Positions 6,975 to 14,285 of a stretch of 15,002 nt of DNA are shown here, piece by piece. This DNA is from an uncultured Sphingopyxis sp. (GTDB taxonomy: Bacteria; Pseudomonadota; Alphaproteobacteria; Sphingomonadales; Sphingomonadaceae), in the NCBI GenBank assembly GCA_937957805.1, contig CALFXW010000228.1, forward strand, positions 1 through 15,002, written 5' to 3'. The first letter of the stretch is position 1. The number at the start of each line of letters is the position of its first letter. Below the pieces are notes generated by a model. That model did not search any database and was not told the DNA's origin. It saw only the letters and a list, made by a program, of their open reading frames with translations. Made by a program: the position numbers and the translations under genes.

Positions 6975-8555
6975 ATGAGCAACGAGGTCGCGGAGCGCGA
7001 AAACAAGGCAAGCAGCTATAGCTGGTATGTGCTCTGTGTCCTGGTCGTCGTCTATATTTTGAATTTCATCGACCGGCAGATCATGAGCATATTGGCCGTC
7101 GATATAAAGGCGAGCCTGTCGCTCAGCGATGCGGATCTGGGTTTTTTGGGCGGCGCGGCTTTTGCGGTTTTTTACGCGCTGTTCGGCATCCCGCTGGGGC
7201 GGTTGGCCGATAATATCAGCCGGGTCAAATTGCTCGCCGTCGGTCTGACGCTCTGGTCGTCGATGACCGCCTTGTCGGGTTTTGCGCGCAACCAATGGAC
7301 GCTGACGCTCGCGCGCATGGGGGTGGGCGTCGGCGAAGCAACCGCCAGCCCAACCGCTTATTCGCTGATTGCCGATTATTTCCCCAAACATCAGCGCGCC
7401 ACCGCGCTGTCCATATATAGTTCGGGGATTTACCTGGGCGGGGGCGTGTCGCTGTTCCTTGGCGCGGCGATTGTATCGGCATGGAACCGGGCCTTTCCGG
7501 GCGGCGGGCCGCTGGGCCTTGTCGGCTGGCAAGCGGCATTTCTGGTGGTTGGCATCCCCGGCCTGCTGGTCGCGCTGTGGGTCGCCACTTTGCGCGAGCC
7601 GGAACGCGGACGGATGGATGGTGTGGCGGCGTCCATGTCCCCCAACCCGTGGCGCGAATTTTTCGCCGATATTGCCACCATCGTCCCGCCCTTTACGCTG
7701 ATCGGCGCGGCGCGGCGCGGGGGTATGGCGCTCATCATCAACATCGGCGTCGGCGCACTGATTGTCGCGCTTGCCTATGCGATGGTGCAGGTCACCGGCA
7801 ATTTCCCGCAATGGTCGGCGGTCGGCCTTGGCTATTATGCGGTATTTTCCTGGGCGAGCAATTTGCGCAGCAAAGACCCGGCGACCTTTCGTCTGATTTG
7901 GGGCACGCCCGCCTTTATCGCCACGACCATCGGCTATGGTCTCATCAGCCTCACGGCCTATGCGCTCGCTTTCTGGTCGCCGCCCTATGCCGAAACCGTG
8001 CTCCATCTGCCCAAGGGTGAATTGGCCTTTTGGTTGGGGGCCAATGGCGCAGTCGCAGGCTTTCTGGGGGTGATATTGGGTGGACGGGCGGCCGATGCAC
8101 TGCGCCGCCGCAACCCGGCGGGGCGCATCCTCGTCATCCTCTTTGGCATTTTGGCACCGATTATCCCCTTGTGGATCGGTTATACGACGGGCGATGCCTT
8201 TACCTTTTACGCGATGAATTTCCTTGCCGGCATGTTCGGCGCGGCGGCACTGGGCGCGGCAGCGGCGACGACGCAGGATCTGGTATTGCCGCATATGCGC
8301 GGCACGGCGACCGCATCCTTCTTTTTGGGAACGACGCTGATCGGCCTATGTTTTGGCCCCTATCTGGTCGGGCAGATTTCCGATTGGAACGCAAGCTTGG
8401 TCGATGGCAAAATGGTGGGGGATTTGCGCACCGGCATTTTGGCGCTGGTCGGGGTCGTCCCCATCTCGGTCGCCAGCCTTCTCTATGCCTATCGCACCGT
8501 GCCCGCTGCCGAGGCGAGCATTGCTGCGCGTGCTGGCGCGGCTAAAGCCGGCTGA
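6975..8555 (+). CDS. Major facilitator superfamily transporter, spinster-like
   Basis: Inner-membrane secondary transporter of 526 residues from ATG 6975, chosen because AGGGAGA ends four bases upstream; an earlier in-frame start at 6927 would overlap the hairpin and lacks a site. About 12 hydrophobic spans are visible. The loop between TM2 and TM3 carries the MFS motif A in the form GRLADNISRVK. VVVYILNFIDRQIMSIL near the N-terminus and ARMGVGVGEATASPTAYSL are characteristic of the spinster-type MFS group common in sphingomonads. A longer-than-usual central region (GPLGLVGW, then WREFFADIATIV) and extra hydrophobic segments separate the two halves. The substrate is unknown. Its 3' end overlaps the convergent CHRD gene by 14 bases. 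Confidence 0.9.
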   Translation: MSNEVAERENKASSYSWYVLCVLVVVYILNFIDRQIMSILAVDIKASLSLSDADLGFLGGAAFAVFYALFGIPLGRLADNISRVKLLAVGLTLWSSMTALSGFARNQWTLTLARMGVGVGEATASPTAYSLIADYFPKHQRATALSIYSSGIYLGGGVSLFLGAAIVSAWNRAFPGGGPLGLVGWQAAFLVVGIPGLLVALWVATLREPERGRMDGVAASMSPNPWREFFADIATIVPPFTLIGAARRGGMALIINIGVGALIVALAYAMVQVTGNFPQWSAVGLGYYAVFSWASNLRSKDPATFRLIWGTPAFIATTIGYGLISLTAYALAFWSPPYAETVLHLPKGELAFWLGANGAVAGFLGVILGGRAADALRRRNPAGRILVILFGILAPIIPLWIGYTTGDAFTFYAMNFLAGMFGAAALGAAAATTQDLVLPHMRGTATASFFLGTTLIGLCFGPYLVGQISDWNASLVDGKMVGDLRTGILALVGVVPISVASLLYAYRTVPAAEASIAARAGAAKAG

Positions 8556-9090
8556 CCGGCCCGGCAATTTCCCCATCGCCAAAACGGTCGGTGTGGATGT
8601 TGACGACGATCCGCCCTTGGTTGAGCGCGGCGGTGAATTGGTCGAACGTCATCACCGGTTCGTTGGCAGCGGCCATGGTCGCCATCGCGGCGTCAAAATC
8701 ATAGTCATTCAGCTCCACGGTAAAGCCACCGTCTGCCGCGCGATAGCCGGGGCCATAAGGCAAAGGTAGCGCGAGGAGCGAGCCGCCGACATATCCGCCA
8801 TCCGCGCCGCGCGCCGGATAGATGTGGAGGTGGATGGGGCCGATCGGTGCCGCCACCATCCGGTCGAGCAAATCATCGAGGGTGAGGCCGCGTATCTGCA
8901 GACGAACATTGACCCGGCGCGTTTGGTTATTGACCACAATGTCGGCAGTACCGGTGGCGAGCGAATGGGTGACGGCAGTGCCACCAACCCCGTCCAAGTT
9001 TGCGCGATATTGCTGCACTTCGGCCAATGCCGGTGCGGCGATGGTCAGAATCAGTGCGCCAACCGCGCCGCGCATCCATATTTTCCGCAT
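8542..9090 (-). CDS. Secreted CHRD-domain protein
   Basis: A 182-residue exported protein. The N-terminus has a signal peptide (MRKIWMRG, then AVGALILTIAAPALA) with likely cleavage after ALA near residue 23. The rest matches the CHRD domain, named after chordin and widespread as a periplasmic or surface domain of unknown function in bacteria: TGTADIVVN, the PIGPIHLHIYPARGADGG segment and NQGRIVVNIHTDRFGDGEI. The ATG at 9090 is preferred over a TTG at 9096, since a G-rich ribosome site lies about eight bases upstream. It is last in the minus-strand run ugd, sodC, CHRD, with 70 bases after sodC. Its histidine-containing motifs recall SodC-type loops only superficially. Confidence 0.85.
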   Translation of the reverse strand: MRKIWMRGAVGALILTIAAPALAEVQQYRANLDGVGGTAVTHSLATGTADIVVNNQTRRVNVRLQIRGLTLDDLLDRMVAAPIGPIHLHIYPARGADGGYVGGSLLALPLPYGPGYRAADGGFTVELNDYDFDAAMATMAAANEPVMTFDQFTAALNQGRIVVNIHTDRFGDGEIAGPVSRL

Positions 9091-9160
9091 CGTCAACGCC
9101 CCCTTTGGTTTATATTTTTTCGGATACGCGCAGCTACACCTATTTGGATGCGCCTTGGCG

Positions 9161-9700
9161 TCAGCTGGCGGGGCTCAAAACCGCACAAGCGATGCGCGCA
9201 CCGCTGTTGCCGCTGGGATCGCTCAGTTCATCATCCGCGCGCGCATGGACGACAAAGGCTGCCCCATCATCGTCGAGCAGACCGCCGATGCCGCGCGCGC
9301 TGCCCGCCAGCGGCCAATTTTCAGCGACAACCCCGTCCTGCCCGATCACCAGATTGGGTAGGTCGCCGGCATGGCTGCCCGCCGGATTATGCAACCCATG
9401 CTGGCGCGCCGTAGGGTTCCAATGCGGCCCCGCGCTGGCAAAATCGGGCGCGTCGCAGCGCCCGATGCTGTGGATGTGCATGCCGTGGACGCCCATTGGC
9501 CAGCCGGTCAATCGCAGCGTCAGGCGCAGCGAACCATCCCTCGCCTCTGTCACCGCAACATCCCCTGCGCTGTTACCATTGGCCCAGTGCAGCGTGCCCT
9601 GTGCGATGATATTGCCCGCGGGCGGGGTGGGTGCGGGGGAATTGGTCGCCATACAGCCAAGCAATGGCAGCGCCATCAACCACGACAATGTTCCGCGCAT
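9161..9700 (-). CDS. sodC: Cu/Zn superoxide dismutase, predicted lipoprotein
   Basis: Dismutates superoxide to hydrogen peroxide and oxygen outside the cytoplasm. From ATG 9700 it has 179 residues; GGGGAGGG just upstream fixes this start over a longer in-frame ORF that runs back into ugd. The signal peptide ends in a lipobox, Leu13-Leu14-Gly15-Cys16, predicting a lipid anchor. All metal ligands can be placed: His75 and His77 (HIH), bridging His93, His101, His110, Asp113 and His152. Cys82 and Cys172 can form the structural disulfide, and Arg169 matches the active-site Arg. It starts 25 bases after the ugd stop on the same strand, so operon membership is likely. Confidence 0.95.
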   Translation of the reverse strand: MRGTLSWLMALPLLGCMATNSPAPTPPAGNIIAQGTLHWANGNSAGDVAVTEARDGSLRLTLRLTGWPMGVHGMHIHSIGRCDAPDFASAGPHWNPTARQHGLHNPAGSHAGDLPNLVIGQDGVVAENWPLAGSARGIGGLLDDDGAAFVVHARADDELSDPSGNSGARIACAVLSPAS

Positions 9701-9725
9701 CGCACCCTCCCCGCCCGTGTCGGGC

Positions 9726-11033
9726 CTATTGTCCCATCCCCACCGCATCATAGGCAAAGCCCGCACGCTCCACCTCTGCCCGGCGGTAGATATTGCGCAA
9801 ATCGACGAGCAATTTGCCGCGCACCACCGACGCCAACCGATCAAGGTCGAGCGCGCGATAGGCATCCCATTCGGTCACCAGCACGACCGCGTCCGCCCCT
9901 TCGGCCGCGACATAGGGGTCATCGACCATCGTGACGCCGGGCAGCATGGCGGCCGCAGCCTCCATCCCCTCCGGATCGGTAGCGGTGATGCTGGCGCCTG
10001 CGTCTTTGAGCGCCTGGATGATGGAAAGTGCGGGCGCGTCGCGCATATCATCGGTATTGGGCTTGAACGTCAGGCCGAGCACCGCAATTTTTTTGCCACG
10101 CGCGCTGCCGCCCAATGCGGCGATAACTTTGCGCCCCATGGCGCGCTTGCGCTGGTCGTTGACGTGGACCACCGCCTCCACAATCCGTTGCGGCACGCCA
10201 TTGTCCTGCGCGGTCTTGAGCAGCGCCAGCGTATCCTTTGGGAAACAGCTGCCGCCATAACCCGGCCCCGCATGGAGGAATTTGGAACCGATCCGATTGT
10301 CGAGACCGATGCCGCGCGACACATCCTGCACATCCGCGCCCACCGCTTCGCACAGGTCGGCGATTTCGTTGATGAAGGTGATCTTGGTCGCCAGAAAGGC
10401 ATTGGCGGCATATTTGATGAGTTCTGCCGTCCGCCGCCTTGTATAAAGCATCGGCGCTTCGTTGATGAACAACGGGCGATATACTTCGCCCATCACGTCG
10501 CGCCCGCGCGCATCCTCTGCACCGATGACGATCCGGTCGGGGCGCTTGAAATCCCCGATCGCGGCGCCTTCGCGCAGAAACTCCGGGTTAGAAACCACTG
10601 AAAATACATGACCCTTGACCGTGTCGGCAAGGATGCGTTCGACTTCATCGCCTGTGCCGACGGGCACCGTCGATTTGGTGACCACGACGACATCGCCGGT
10701 CAGATTTTCGCCAATTTCGCGCGCAGCGGCATGAACGTAGGAGAGGTCGGCATGGCCGTCGCCGCGCCGCGACGGGGTGCCGACCGCGATGAAAATGGCA
10801 TCGGCCCCGGCGATTCCAGCGGCAAGATCGGTCGTAAAGCTCAGCCGACCGGCGGCGACATTGGTCGCGACCAGCGCCTCCAGCCCGGGTTCGTAAATCG
10901 GCATGCGTCCAGCCAGCAGCCCTTCGATCTTGGCCGCGTCCTTGTCCACACAGCACACCTTATGCCCAAAATCGGCAAAACAGGCCCCCGACACCAGACC
11001 CACATATCCGGTCCCGATCATTGCGATTTTCAT
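9726..11033 (-). CDS. ugd: UDP-glucose 6-dehydrogenase
   Basis: Oxidises UDP-glucose to UDP-glucuronate with two NAD+, supplying sugars for exopolysaccharide, capsule or lipid modification. The 435 residues match bacterial Ugd. The N-terminal Rossmann motif is MIGTGYVGL. YEPGLEALV, AVGTPS and SNPEFLREGAA line the nucleotide pocket. Lys207 lies in ELIKYAANAF, and the catalytic Cys263 in GPGYGGSCFPKDT. FKPNTDDMRDAPAL marks the C-terminal UDP-binding domain. AGGAG precedes the ATG by six bases. It heads a minus-strand run with sodC and the CHRD gene. UDP-N-acetylmannosamine dehydrogenase is a relative, but the motifs favour Ugd. Confidence 0.96.
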   Translation of the reverse strand: MKIAMIGTGYVGLVSGACFADFGHKVCCVDKDAAKIEGLLAGRMPIYEPGLEALVATNVAAGRLSFTTDLAAGIAGADAIFIAVGTPSRRGDGHADLSYVHAAAREIGENLTGDVVVVTKSTVPVGTGDEVERILADTVKGHVFSVVSNPEFLREGAAIGDFKRPDRIVIGAEDARGRDVMGEVYRPLFINEAPMLYTRRRTAELIKYAANAFLATKITFINEIADLCEAVGADVQDVSRGIGLDNRIGSKFLHAGPGYGGSCFPKDTLALLKTAQDNGVPQRIVEAVVHVNDQRKRAMGRKVIAALGGSARGKKIAVLGLTFKPNTDDMRDAPALSIIQALKDAGASITATDPEGMEAAAAMLPGVTMVDDPYVAAEGADAVVLVTEWDAYRALDLDRLASVVRGKLLVDLRNIYRRAEVERAGFAYDAVGMGQ

Positions 11034-11091
11034 GCACCACTCCTTGCGGCGACGACGACCATGCGCCGTGCCGAAAAATCATTTTCGCGCA

Positions 11092-11131
11092 CCCAAATAG
11101 AAAGGGGCGGCAACCCATCGGTCACCGCCCC
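11092..11131 (-). terminator. Terminator of the tonB-exbB-exbD-exbD operon
   Basis: On the minus strand GGGGCGGTGACC pairs with GGTTGCCGCCCC (plus 11104-11131; two G/T wobbles; four-base loop), followed by TTTCTATTT. A second small hairpin with seven perfect pairs (GCCTGCT/AGCAGGC, 11147-11165) lies between it and the exbD stop. Confidence 0.75.
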
Positions 11132-11175
11132 GCCTAGAGATATGCGGCCTGCTGTGCAAGCAGGCGCAGCGCCGA

Positions 11176-11604
11176 TTAGAATTCGCGCGCGTAACGTTCG
11201 TTGCCGACGAAGCCCAGACCACCGACTTCGCTACGCTTGATCAGCGCCAGCACCGAATCCACCACCACATAACGGGCATAAGGATCGGGTTCGAGCTGCA
11301 GTTCAGGCGTCGGCGTAATCGCCTTTGTATCTTCCAGATTCTGCGTCAATTGCGAGAAATTGACCGGCGCACCATTCCACAAGACCACCCCCTGCGGGGT
11401 AATATTCACCTTGTTCTTTTGCGGTTCAACCGGCGGCGGCGGTGCGTTGGTCGGCACCGGCAGATCGATTTTCACCGCGTGCGTCTGCACCGGAATGGAC
11501 AGCATCATCATAATCAACAGGCACAACATCACGTCGATCAACGGCGTGGTGTTCATATCCATCATCGGCGCGTCACTATCGCCGCTGCCCATGCTAATAG
11601 CCAT
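11176..11604 (-). CDS. exbD: ExbD-type biopolymer transport protein, second copy in operon
   Basis: Proton-channel partner of ExbB that drives TonB; single inner-membrane span with a periplasmic domain. Of 142 residues, Asp24 in NTTPLIDVMLCLL is the conserved proton-path residue at the start of the span. A Pro-rich linker (PTNAPPPPVEPQ) precedes the periplasmic domain, which ends ARYVVVDSVLALIKRSEVGG then GFVGNERYAREF. GGGTG lies just upstream of the ATG. It follows the first exbD by 26 bases and is the last gene before the operon terminator. It is much closer to the orphan at 5038-5469 than to its operon neighbour. Two ExbDs in one tonB operon are typical of Xanthomonas- and Caulobacter-like TonB systems. 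Confidence 0.93.
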   Translation of the reverse strand: MAISMGSGDSDAPMMDMNTTPLIDVMLCLLIMMMLSIPVQTHAVKIDLPVPTNAPPPPVEPQKNKVNITPQGVVLWNGAPVNFSQLTQNLEDTKAITPTPELQLEPDPYARYVVVDSVLALIKRSEVGGLGFVGNERYAREF

Positions 11605-11630
11605 TTTTCACCCTTTCCCTTGGCCCGTCG

Positions 11631-12122
11631 TTACAGACGGCCGAGTGTCGCCGAGCCCGGCGCCGGTTCGGAAATAAAGCCGATTTTCTGAAAGCCGGCA
11701 TATTGCATCGTATAGATAACCCCACCGATGCACTTATACGGCGTATTGATGTCGCCGCGAATATGCACTTCGGGAAAATTATCCTCGGTCACATTTTGCG
11801 GCCCGCCAATGTCGCGCAACAGGCGGCGCAATTTGTCGGTCCCACGACGCAGCAATTCGGTCGAATCGACGCGCGTCTGACCCCAATAAACTTCGCAGCT
11901 ATAATGATCCGGCCCTGCCCGCACCGATAACAAGACGTTTTCGGGCTTCGTCACCGTCGGTTCAAACGCCAGATCGGGCAGTTTCAATTCAATATTGTCG
12001 ATCACCGCCGGAATGGTGATGAGGAAGATGATCAGGAGAACCAACATCACGTCCACGAGCGGGGTGGTGTTGATGTCCGAAATCGAGCCTTCGTCGTCGC
12101 CTGATCCCACACTAATTGCCAT
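11631..12122 (-). CDS. exbD: ExbD-type biopolymer transport protein, first copy in operon
   Basis: Inner-membrane ExbD subunit of 163 residues, with Asp24 in NTTPLVDVMLVLLIIFL as proton-path residue. Its periplasmic part differs from the other two ExbDs in the window. It is longer, has two Cys residues (in SCEVYW and YKCIGG) that might form a disulfide, and lacks the GFVGNE-YAREF ending. The MAISxGSGD N-terminus is shared with the second copy, pointing to an old duplication followed by divergence. GGAAGC precedes the ATG. It lies 128 bases after exbB with two hairpins in between, and 26 bases before the second exbD. Confidence 0.92.
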   Translation of the reverse strand: MAISVGSGDDEGSISDINTTPLVDVMLVLLIIFLITIPAVIDNIELKLPDLAFEPTVTKPENVLLSVRAGPDHYSCEVYWGQTRVDSTELLRRGTDKLRRLLRDIGGPQNVTEDNFPEVHIRGDINTPYKCIGGVIYTMQYAGFQKIGFISEPAPGSATLGRL

Positions 12123-12185
12123 AACTCAGCTTCCTATTCGCTTCTGACTGGACAAAGGGATCAATCCCATTGCCGGGGCCTGAAA

Positions 12186-12244
12186 GACCGGCCCCCGGTC
12201 AGCGTCGAACGTGGCGGGGCGGAAAATGCCGCCCCGCAGCCACG
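12186..12244 (-). promoter_or_regulatory. Two intercistronic hairpins between exbB and exbD
   Basis: In minus-strand order, an arm pair CGTGGC/GCCACG with GGGGCGG/CCGCCCC (plus 12210-12244, bulge GCA) comes first. Then GACCGG-GGG-CCGGTC (plus 12186-12200) follows, ending in TTTC. Neither has a full T-run, so partial attenuation or an RNA-processing and stability element fits better than a true terminator. Confidence 0.5.
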
Positions 12245-12250
12245 TCCCTT

Positions 12251-13015
12251 TTAGGCCTTGGCAGGCGCAGCGGCCGGCTTAGCCGGGGCAGCAGGTGCAG
12301 CGGCGGCCACCGACGGGCGCACCGCACCGTTCGACATAATCGAACCCAGAACATCGTTCGAGAAGGTCGAAAGATTACGGCCAATCACCTTGTTACGGCC
12401 CTGCAGCCAGTTGAACGCCATAACTGCGGGAACCGCGACCACCAGACCGATGGCGGTCATGATCAAGGCTTCACCCACCGGCCCGGCGACCGCGTCGATC
12501 GACGCCTGACCCGACGCACCGATTTTCACCAGCGCGGTCAAAATCCCGATAACCGTCCCGAACAGGCCGACGAACGGCGCGGTCGAACCCACGGTGGCGA
12601 GGAAGGACAGGCCCGAATTCAGCTTGGAGTTGATGTGATTTTGCGAACGTTCCATCGTTCCGTGCATCCAGTCATGCGCTTCGACGGGGTTGGCAAGCTT
12701 GCTGTGGTCCGACTGGGCGCGCAGGCCGTCTTCGACGATCTGGCGATAGGCGCTGTTCTTTTCCAGTTTCTTCATGCCGTCGTCGAGCGAAGGCGCGCGC
12801 CAGAAAGTCGCCTGCATGTCGCGGCCCTGACGCATCACCTTATTCTGTTCGAACAGCTTGGTGAACAGGATGTAGAGCGAACCGGTGAACATGACGAGCA
12901 GCACGATGAAGGTTGTCCAGGTAACGGCGTTACCGTCGCGCAACATCGGAACCAGACCATATTCCGCGCCCCCATGAGCAGCAGCGCCGGCGGCATTGAT
13001 CAAAGTGGTGTACAT
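12251..13015 (-). CDS. exbB: ExbB/TolQ/MotA-family proton channel protein
   Basis: Pentamer-forming inner-membrane subunit that couples proton flow to TonB together with ExbD. The 254 residues show three membrane segments: 31-53 (VTWTTFIVLLVMFTGSLYIL), 135-165 and 180-204. The second and third are long hydrophobic helices, as in ExbB. GSTAPFVGLFGTVIGI (143-158) and GPVGEALIMTAIGLVVAVPAV (178-198) are the MotA/TolQ/ExbB family signatures. The Ala/Pro-rich C-terminal tail (from ~233) is low complexity. AAGGAA ends five bases before the ATG. The gene follows tonB after a 91-base gap that contains a large hairpin, and precedes two exbD genes. Confidence 0.95.
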   Translation of the reverse strand: MYTTLINAAGAAAHGGAEYGLVPMLRDGNAVTWTTFIVLLVMFTGSLYILFTKLFEQNKVMRQGRDMQATFWRAPSLDDGMKKLEKNSAYRQIVEDGLRAQSDHSKLANPVEAHDWMHGTMERSQNHINSKLNSGLSFLATVGSTAPFVGLFGTVIGILTALVKIGASGQASIDAVAGPVGEALIMTAIGLVVAVPAVMAFNWLQGRNKVIGRNLSTFSNDVLGSIMSNGAVRPSVAAAAPAAPAKPAAAPAKA

Positions 13016-13051
13016 AAAATTTCCTTTTCGAATTTCTGTCTTGACTGTCGT

Positions 13052-13096
13052 GCCGCCCGATCACCCCTCCCCCTCGGAGGGTTGTCGCCGGGCGGC
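13052..13096 (-). promoter_or_regulatory. Large nested hairpin between tonB and exbB
   Basis: GCCGCCCG (13052-13059) pairs perfectly with CGGGCGGC (13089-13096), enclosing a second stem, CCCTCC (13065-13070) with GGAGGG (13076-13081). It starts soon after the tonB stop and has no T-run. It may set the tonB to exbB expression ratio by mRNA processing or partial termination. Confidence 0.5.
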
Positions 13097-13106
13097 GGTT
13101 GAAAAA

Positions 13107-13763
13107 TTACCGTTCGGGCAGCACCCAGCGCACGCGCTTGGTGTAAACCGAAGAAGTTGGATTGCCTGCACGATCAAGCGCCGGTTCAAAGCGGGCACGC
13201 CGCTGCAAATTACGGCATGCTGCCTGATCGAGCGCGCTGTTGCCCGACGATCCGGTCACTTCGCAGCCGGTCACCCGACCATCAGCACCAACCTGTAGCC
13301 GCGCCGATGTGACACCCTGCGCTTCTTCACGGATGGCCGAAGGCGGATAATCATCGGTGGTCACCCAGCTTGATTCATTGCCGCGCGGACGCGCAGGACG
13401 CGAATCATCGCGTGGCGGCGGCGCTGGTGGTGCCACAACAGGTGGAATAACCACAGGCGGCGGCGGCGGTGCGGGCGGCGCTGGTGCCACCACATTGGTT
13501 GAAACCGGCGGTGCGATCGTCGGCGTAATGACTTCCACCCGCGTCGGCGGTGGCGGCACGTCATTGGGCGGCGGCGGTGGCGGCGGTTCTTCGGGTGGCG
13601 GCGGTTCTTCGATTTGAACAACGTCAAGTTTACGAACGATCTGCTTCACCGCATCAATGTCGAGGCTTTTCGCCAAGACCAACCCGAGCGCAAAGGTGAA
13701 AAACCCGACCAAAACGACCGAGAACACCCTAGATTTCGGGTCGACTGTATCACCATAAGCCAT
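13107..13763 (-). CDS. tonB: TonB energy-transducing protein
   Basis: Inner-membrane-anchored protein that transmits the ExbB-ExbD force to outer-membrane TonB-dependent receptors. The 218 residues show an N-terminal cytoplasmic stretch, one membrane anchor (VFSVVLVGFFTFALGLVLA, ~13-31), then a proline-rich periplasmic spacer with EEPPPPEEPPPPPPP and APPAPPPRDD blocks (~52-128). The C-terminal TonB domain (~138-218) contains YPPSAIREEAQGV, LQVGADGRVTGCEV and RRARFEPALDRAGNP. Two Cys residues (GCEV and AACRN) lie in that domain. GGGAGC sits 11 bases ahead of the ATG. As first gene of the minus-strand operon it is followed by exbB and two exbDs. No iron- or zinc-box palindrome was recognised upstream. 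Confidence 0.95.
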   Translation of the reverse strand: MAYGDTVDPKSRVFSVVLVGFFTFALGLVLAKSLDIDAVKQIVRKLDVVQIEEPPPPEEPPPPPPPNDVPPPPTRVEVITPTIAPPVSTNVVAPAPPAPPPPPVVIPPVVAPPAPPPRDDSRPARPRGNESSWVTTDDYPPSAIREEAQGVTSARLQVGADGRVTGCEVTGSSGNSALDQAACRNLQRRARFEPALDRAGNPTSSVYTKRVRWVLPER

Positions 13764-14084
13764 TCGGCAATGTGCTCCCTAAATTACCCAAAACAGGCGG
13801 GAAACACGGGGGTGAAAATGGGCTGCGCCCAATCCGAATCGTCAAAACCTGCACCTTGGTGCCAGGCAAAGTCCCTGCAAGACCCTTTAGCCCCATGCAG
13901 AAACCTTACGACCCGGGAATCACCCGAATATGCTCCCTTACCTCGAATCAGGCTGTTATCGCGCTCTTTCGCGTGGCGCAAACCATTTATCGGCGGTTAA
14001 CATCGCCATTGCCATAGAAGCGTATCAGCTTGTAGACGTTCCATTTCAACGGGGCGCAACATTATGTCGAGAGGAAGGGGCGTC
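13764..14084. other. Intergenic region between divergent tonB and the small secreted protein gene
   Basis: 321 bases without a gene I can support; short open frames here have no ribosome site or family resemblance. It should hold both divergent promoters. On the minus strand TTGACG (plus 13840-13845) could be a -35 for tonB, but no good -10 follows at a normal distance. Small dyads TGGGC-TGC-GCCCA (13819-13831) and GCACC-TT-GGTGC (13851-13862) are present. No clear Fur- or Zur-type palindrome was found. Confidence 0.5.
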
Positions 14085-14285
14085 ATGTTAATCCGCAACC
14101 GCAAATGGCCCGCAGGCGCAAAGGCTGTTGCGTCGGCCATGCTATTGGTAGCATTGACGATGTCGGGTGGCAGCGCCGCACAAAATGGCATGCCGCGCGC
14201 CAATGCCACCCCGGATGGCCAGATAAGCGCCCCGCCGAGTAGCTACGCCGATGTCGCCGACCAGGCGGCTCCGGAAGCCCGATGA
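14085..14285 (+). CDS. Small secreted protein, N-terminus, probably truncated by a chimeric junction
   Basis: Starts at ATG 14085 behind AGGAAGGGG (seven-base-class spacing); an upstream in-frame ATG at 14064 lacks such a site. The N-terminus is a signal peptide (RNRKWPAGAKAVASAMLLVA, then LTMSGGSAAQ). The mature part has PPSSYADVADQA. A YAD(V/L)AD motif near the mature N-terminus recalls a longer exported protein of unknown function in sphingomonads, from memory only, where the protein continues well beyond this point. Base composition changes around 14262, just after that motif, and the frame then ends at a TGA overlapping another ATG. The stop is therefore probably not the natural one. Divergent from tonB. 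Function unknown. Confidence 0.5.
   Translation: MLIRNRKWPAGAKAVASAMLLVALTMSGGSAAQNGMPRANATPDGQISAPPSSYADVADQAAPEAR

Noticed and set aside
6909..8294. A 461-codon open frame on the minus strand opposite the MFS gene
   Set aside because: It is antisense to a clear transporter; its Arg/Gln/Pro/His-rich translation has no family signature and comes from codon bias in GC-rich DNA.
8542..8555. A 14-base 3' overlap of the MFS and CHRD genes as a possible antisense regulatory element
   Set aside because: Short convergent overlaps are common in compact genomes and nothing else here supports regulation.
9000..10601. A 533-codon plus-strand open frame over sodC and ugd
   Set aside because: It runs antisense to two well-supported enzymes and has low-information, Arg/Pro/His-rich composition.
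13431..13617. Apparent repetitive DNA of GGC/GGT units
   Set aside because: It encodes the proline-rich spacer of TonB on the minus strand and is explained by the protein.
13614..14017. Two plus-strand open frames of 128 and 81 codons in the region upstream of tonB
   Set aside because: No convincing ribosome site and no recognisable composition; the longer one begins inside tonB in antisense.
14282..14285. ATGA overlap suggesting translational coupling of the small secreted protein and an acyl-CoA dehydrogenase
   Set aside because: The composition shift at about 14262 places the join upstream of the overlap, so the two frames probably come from different genomes.
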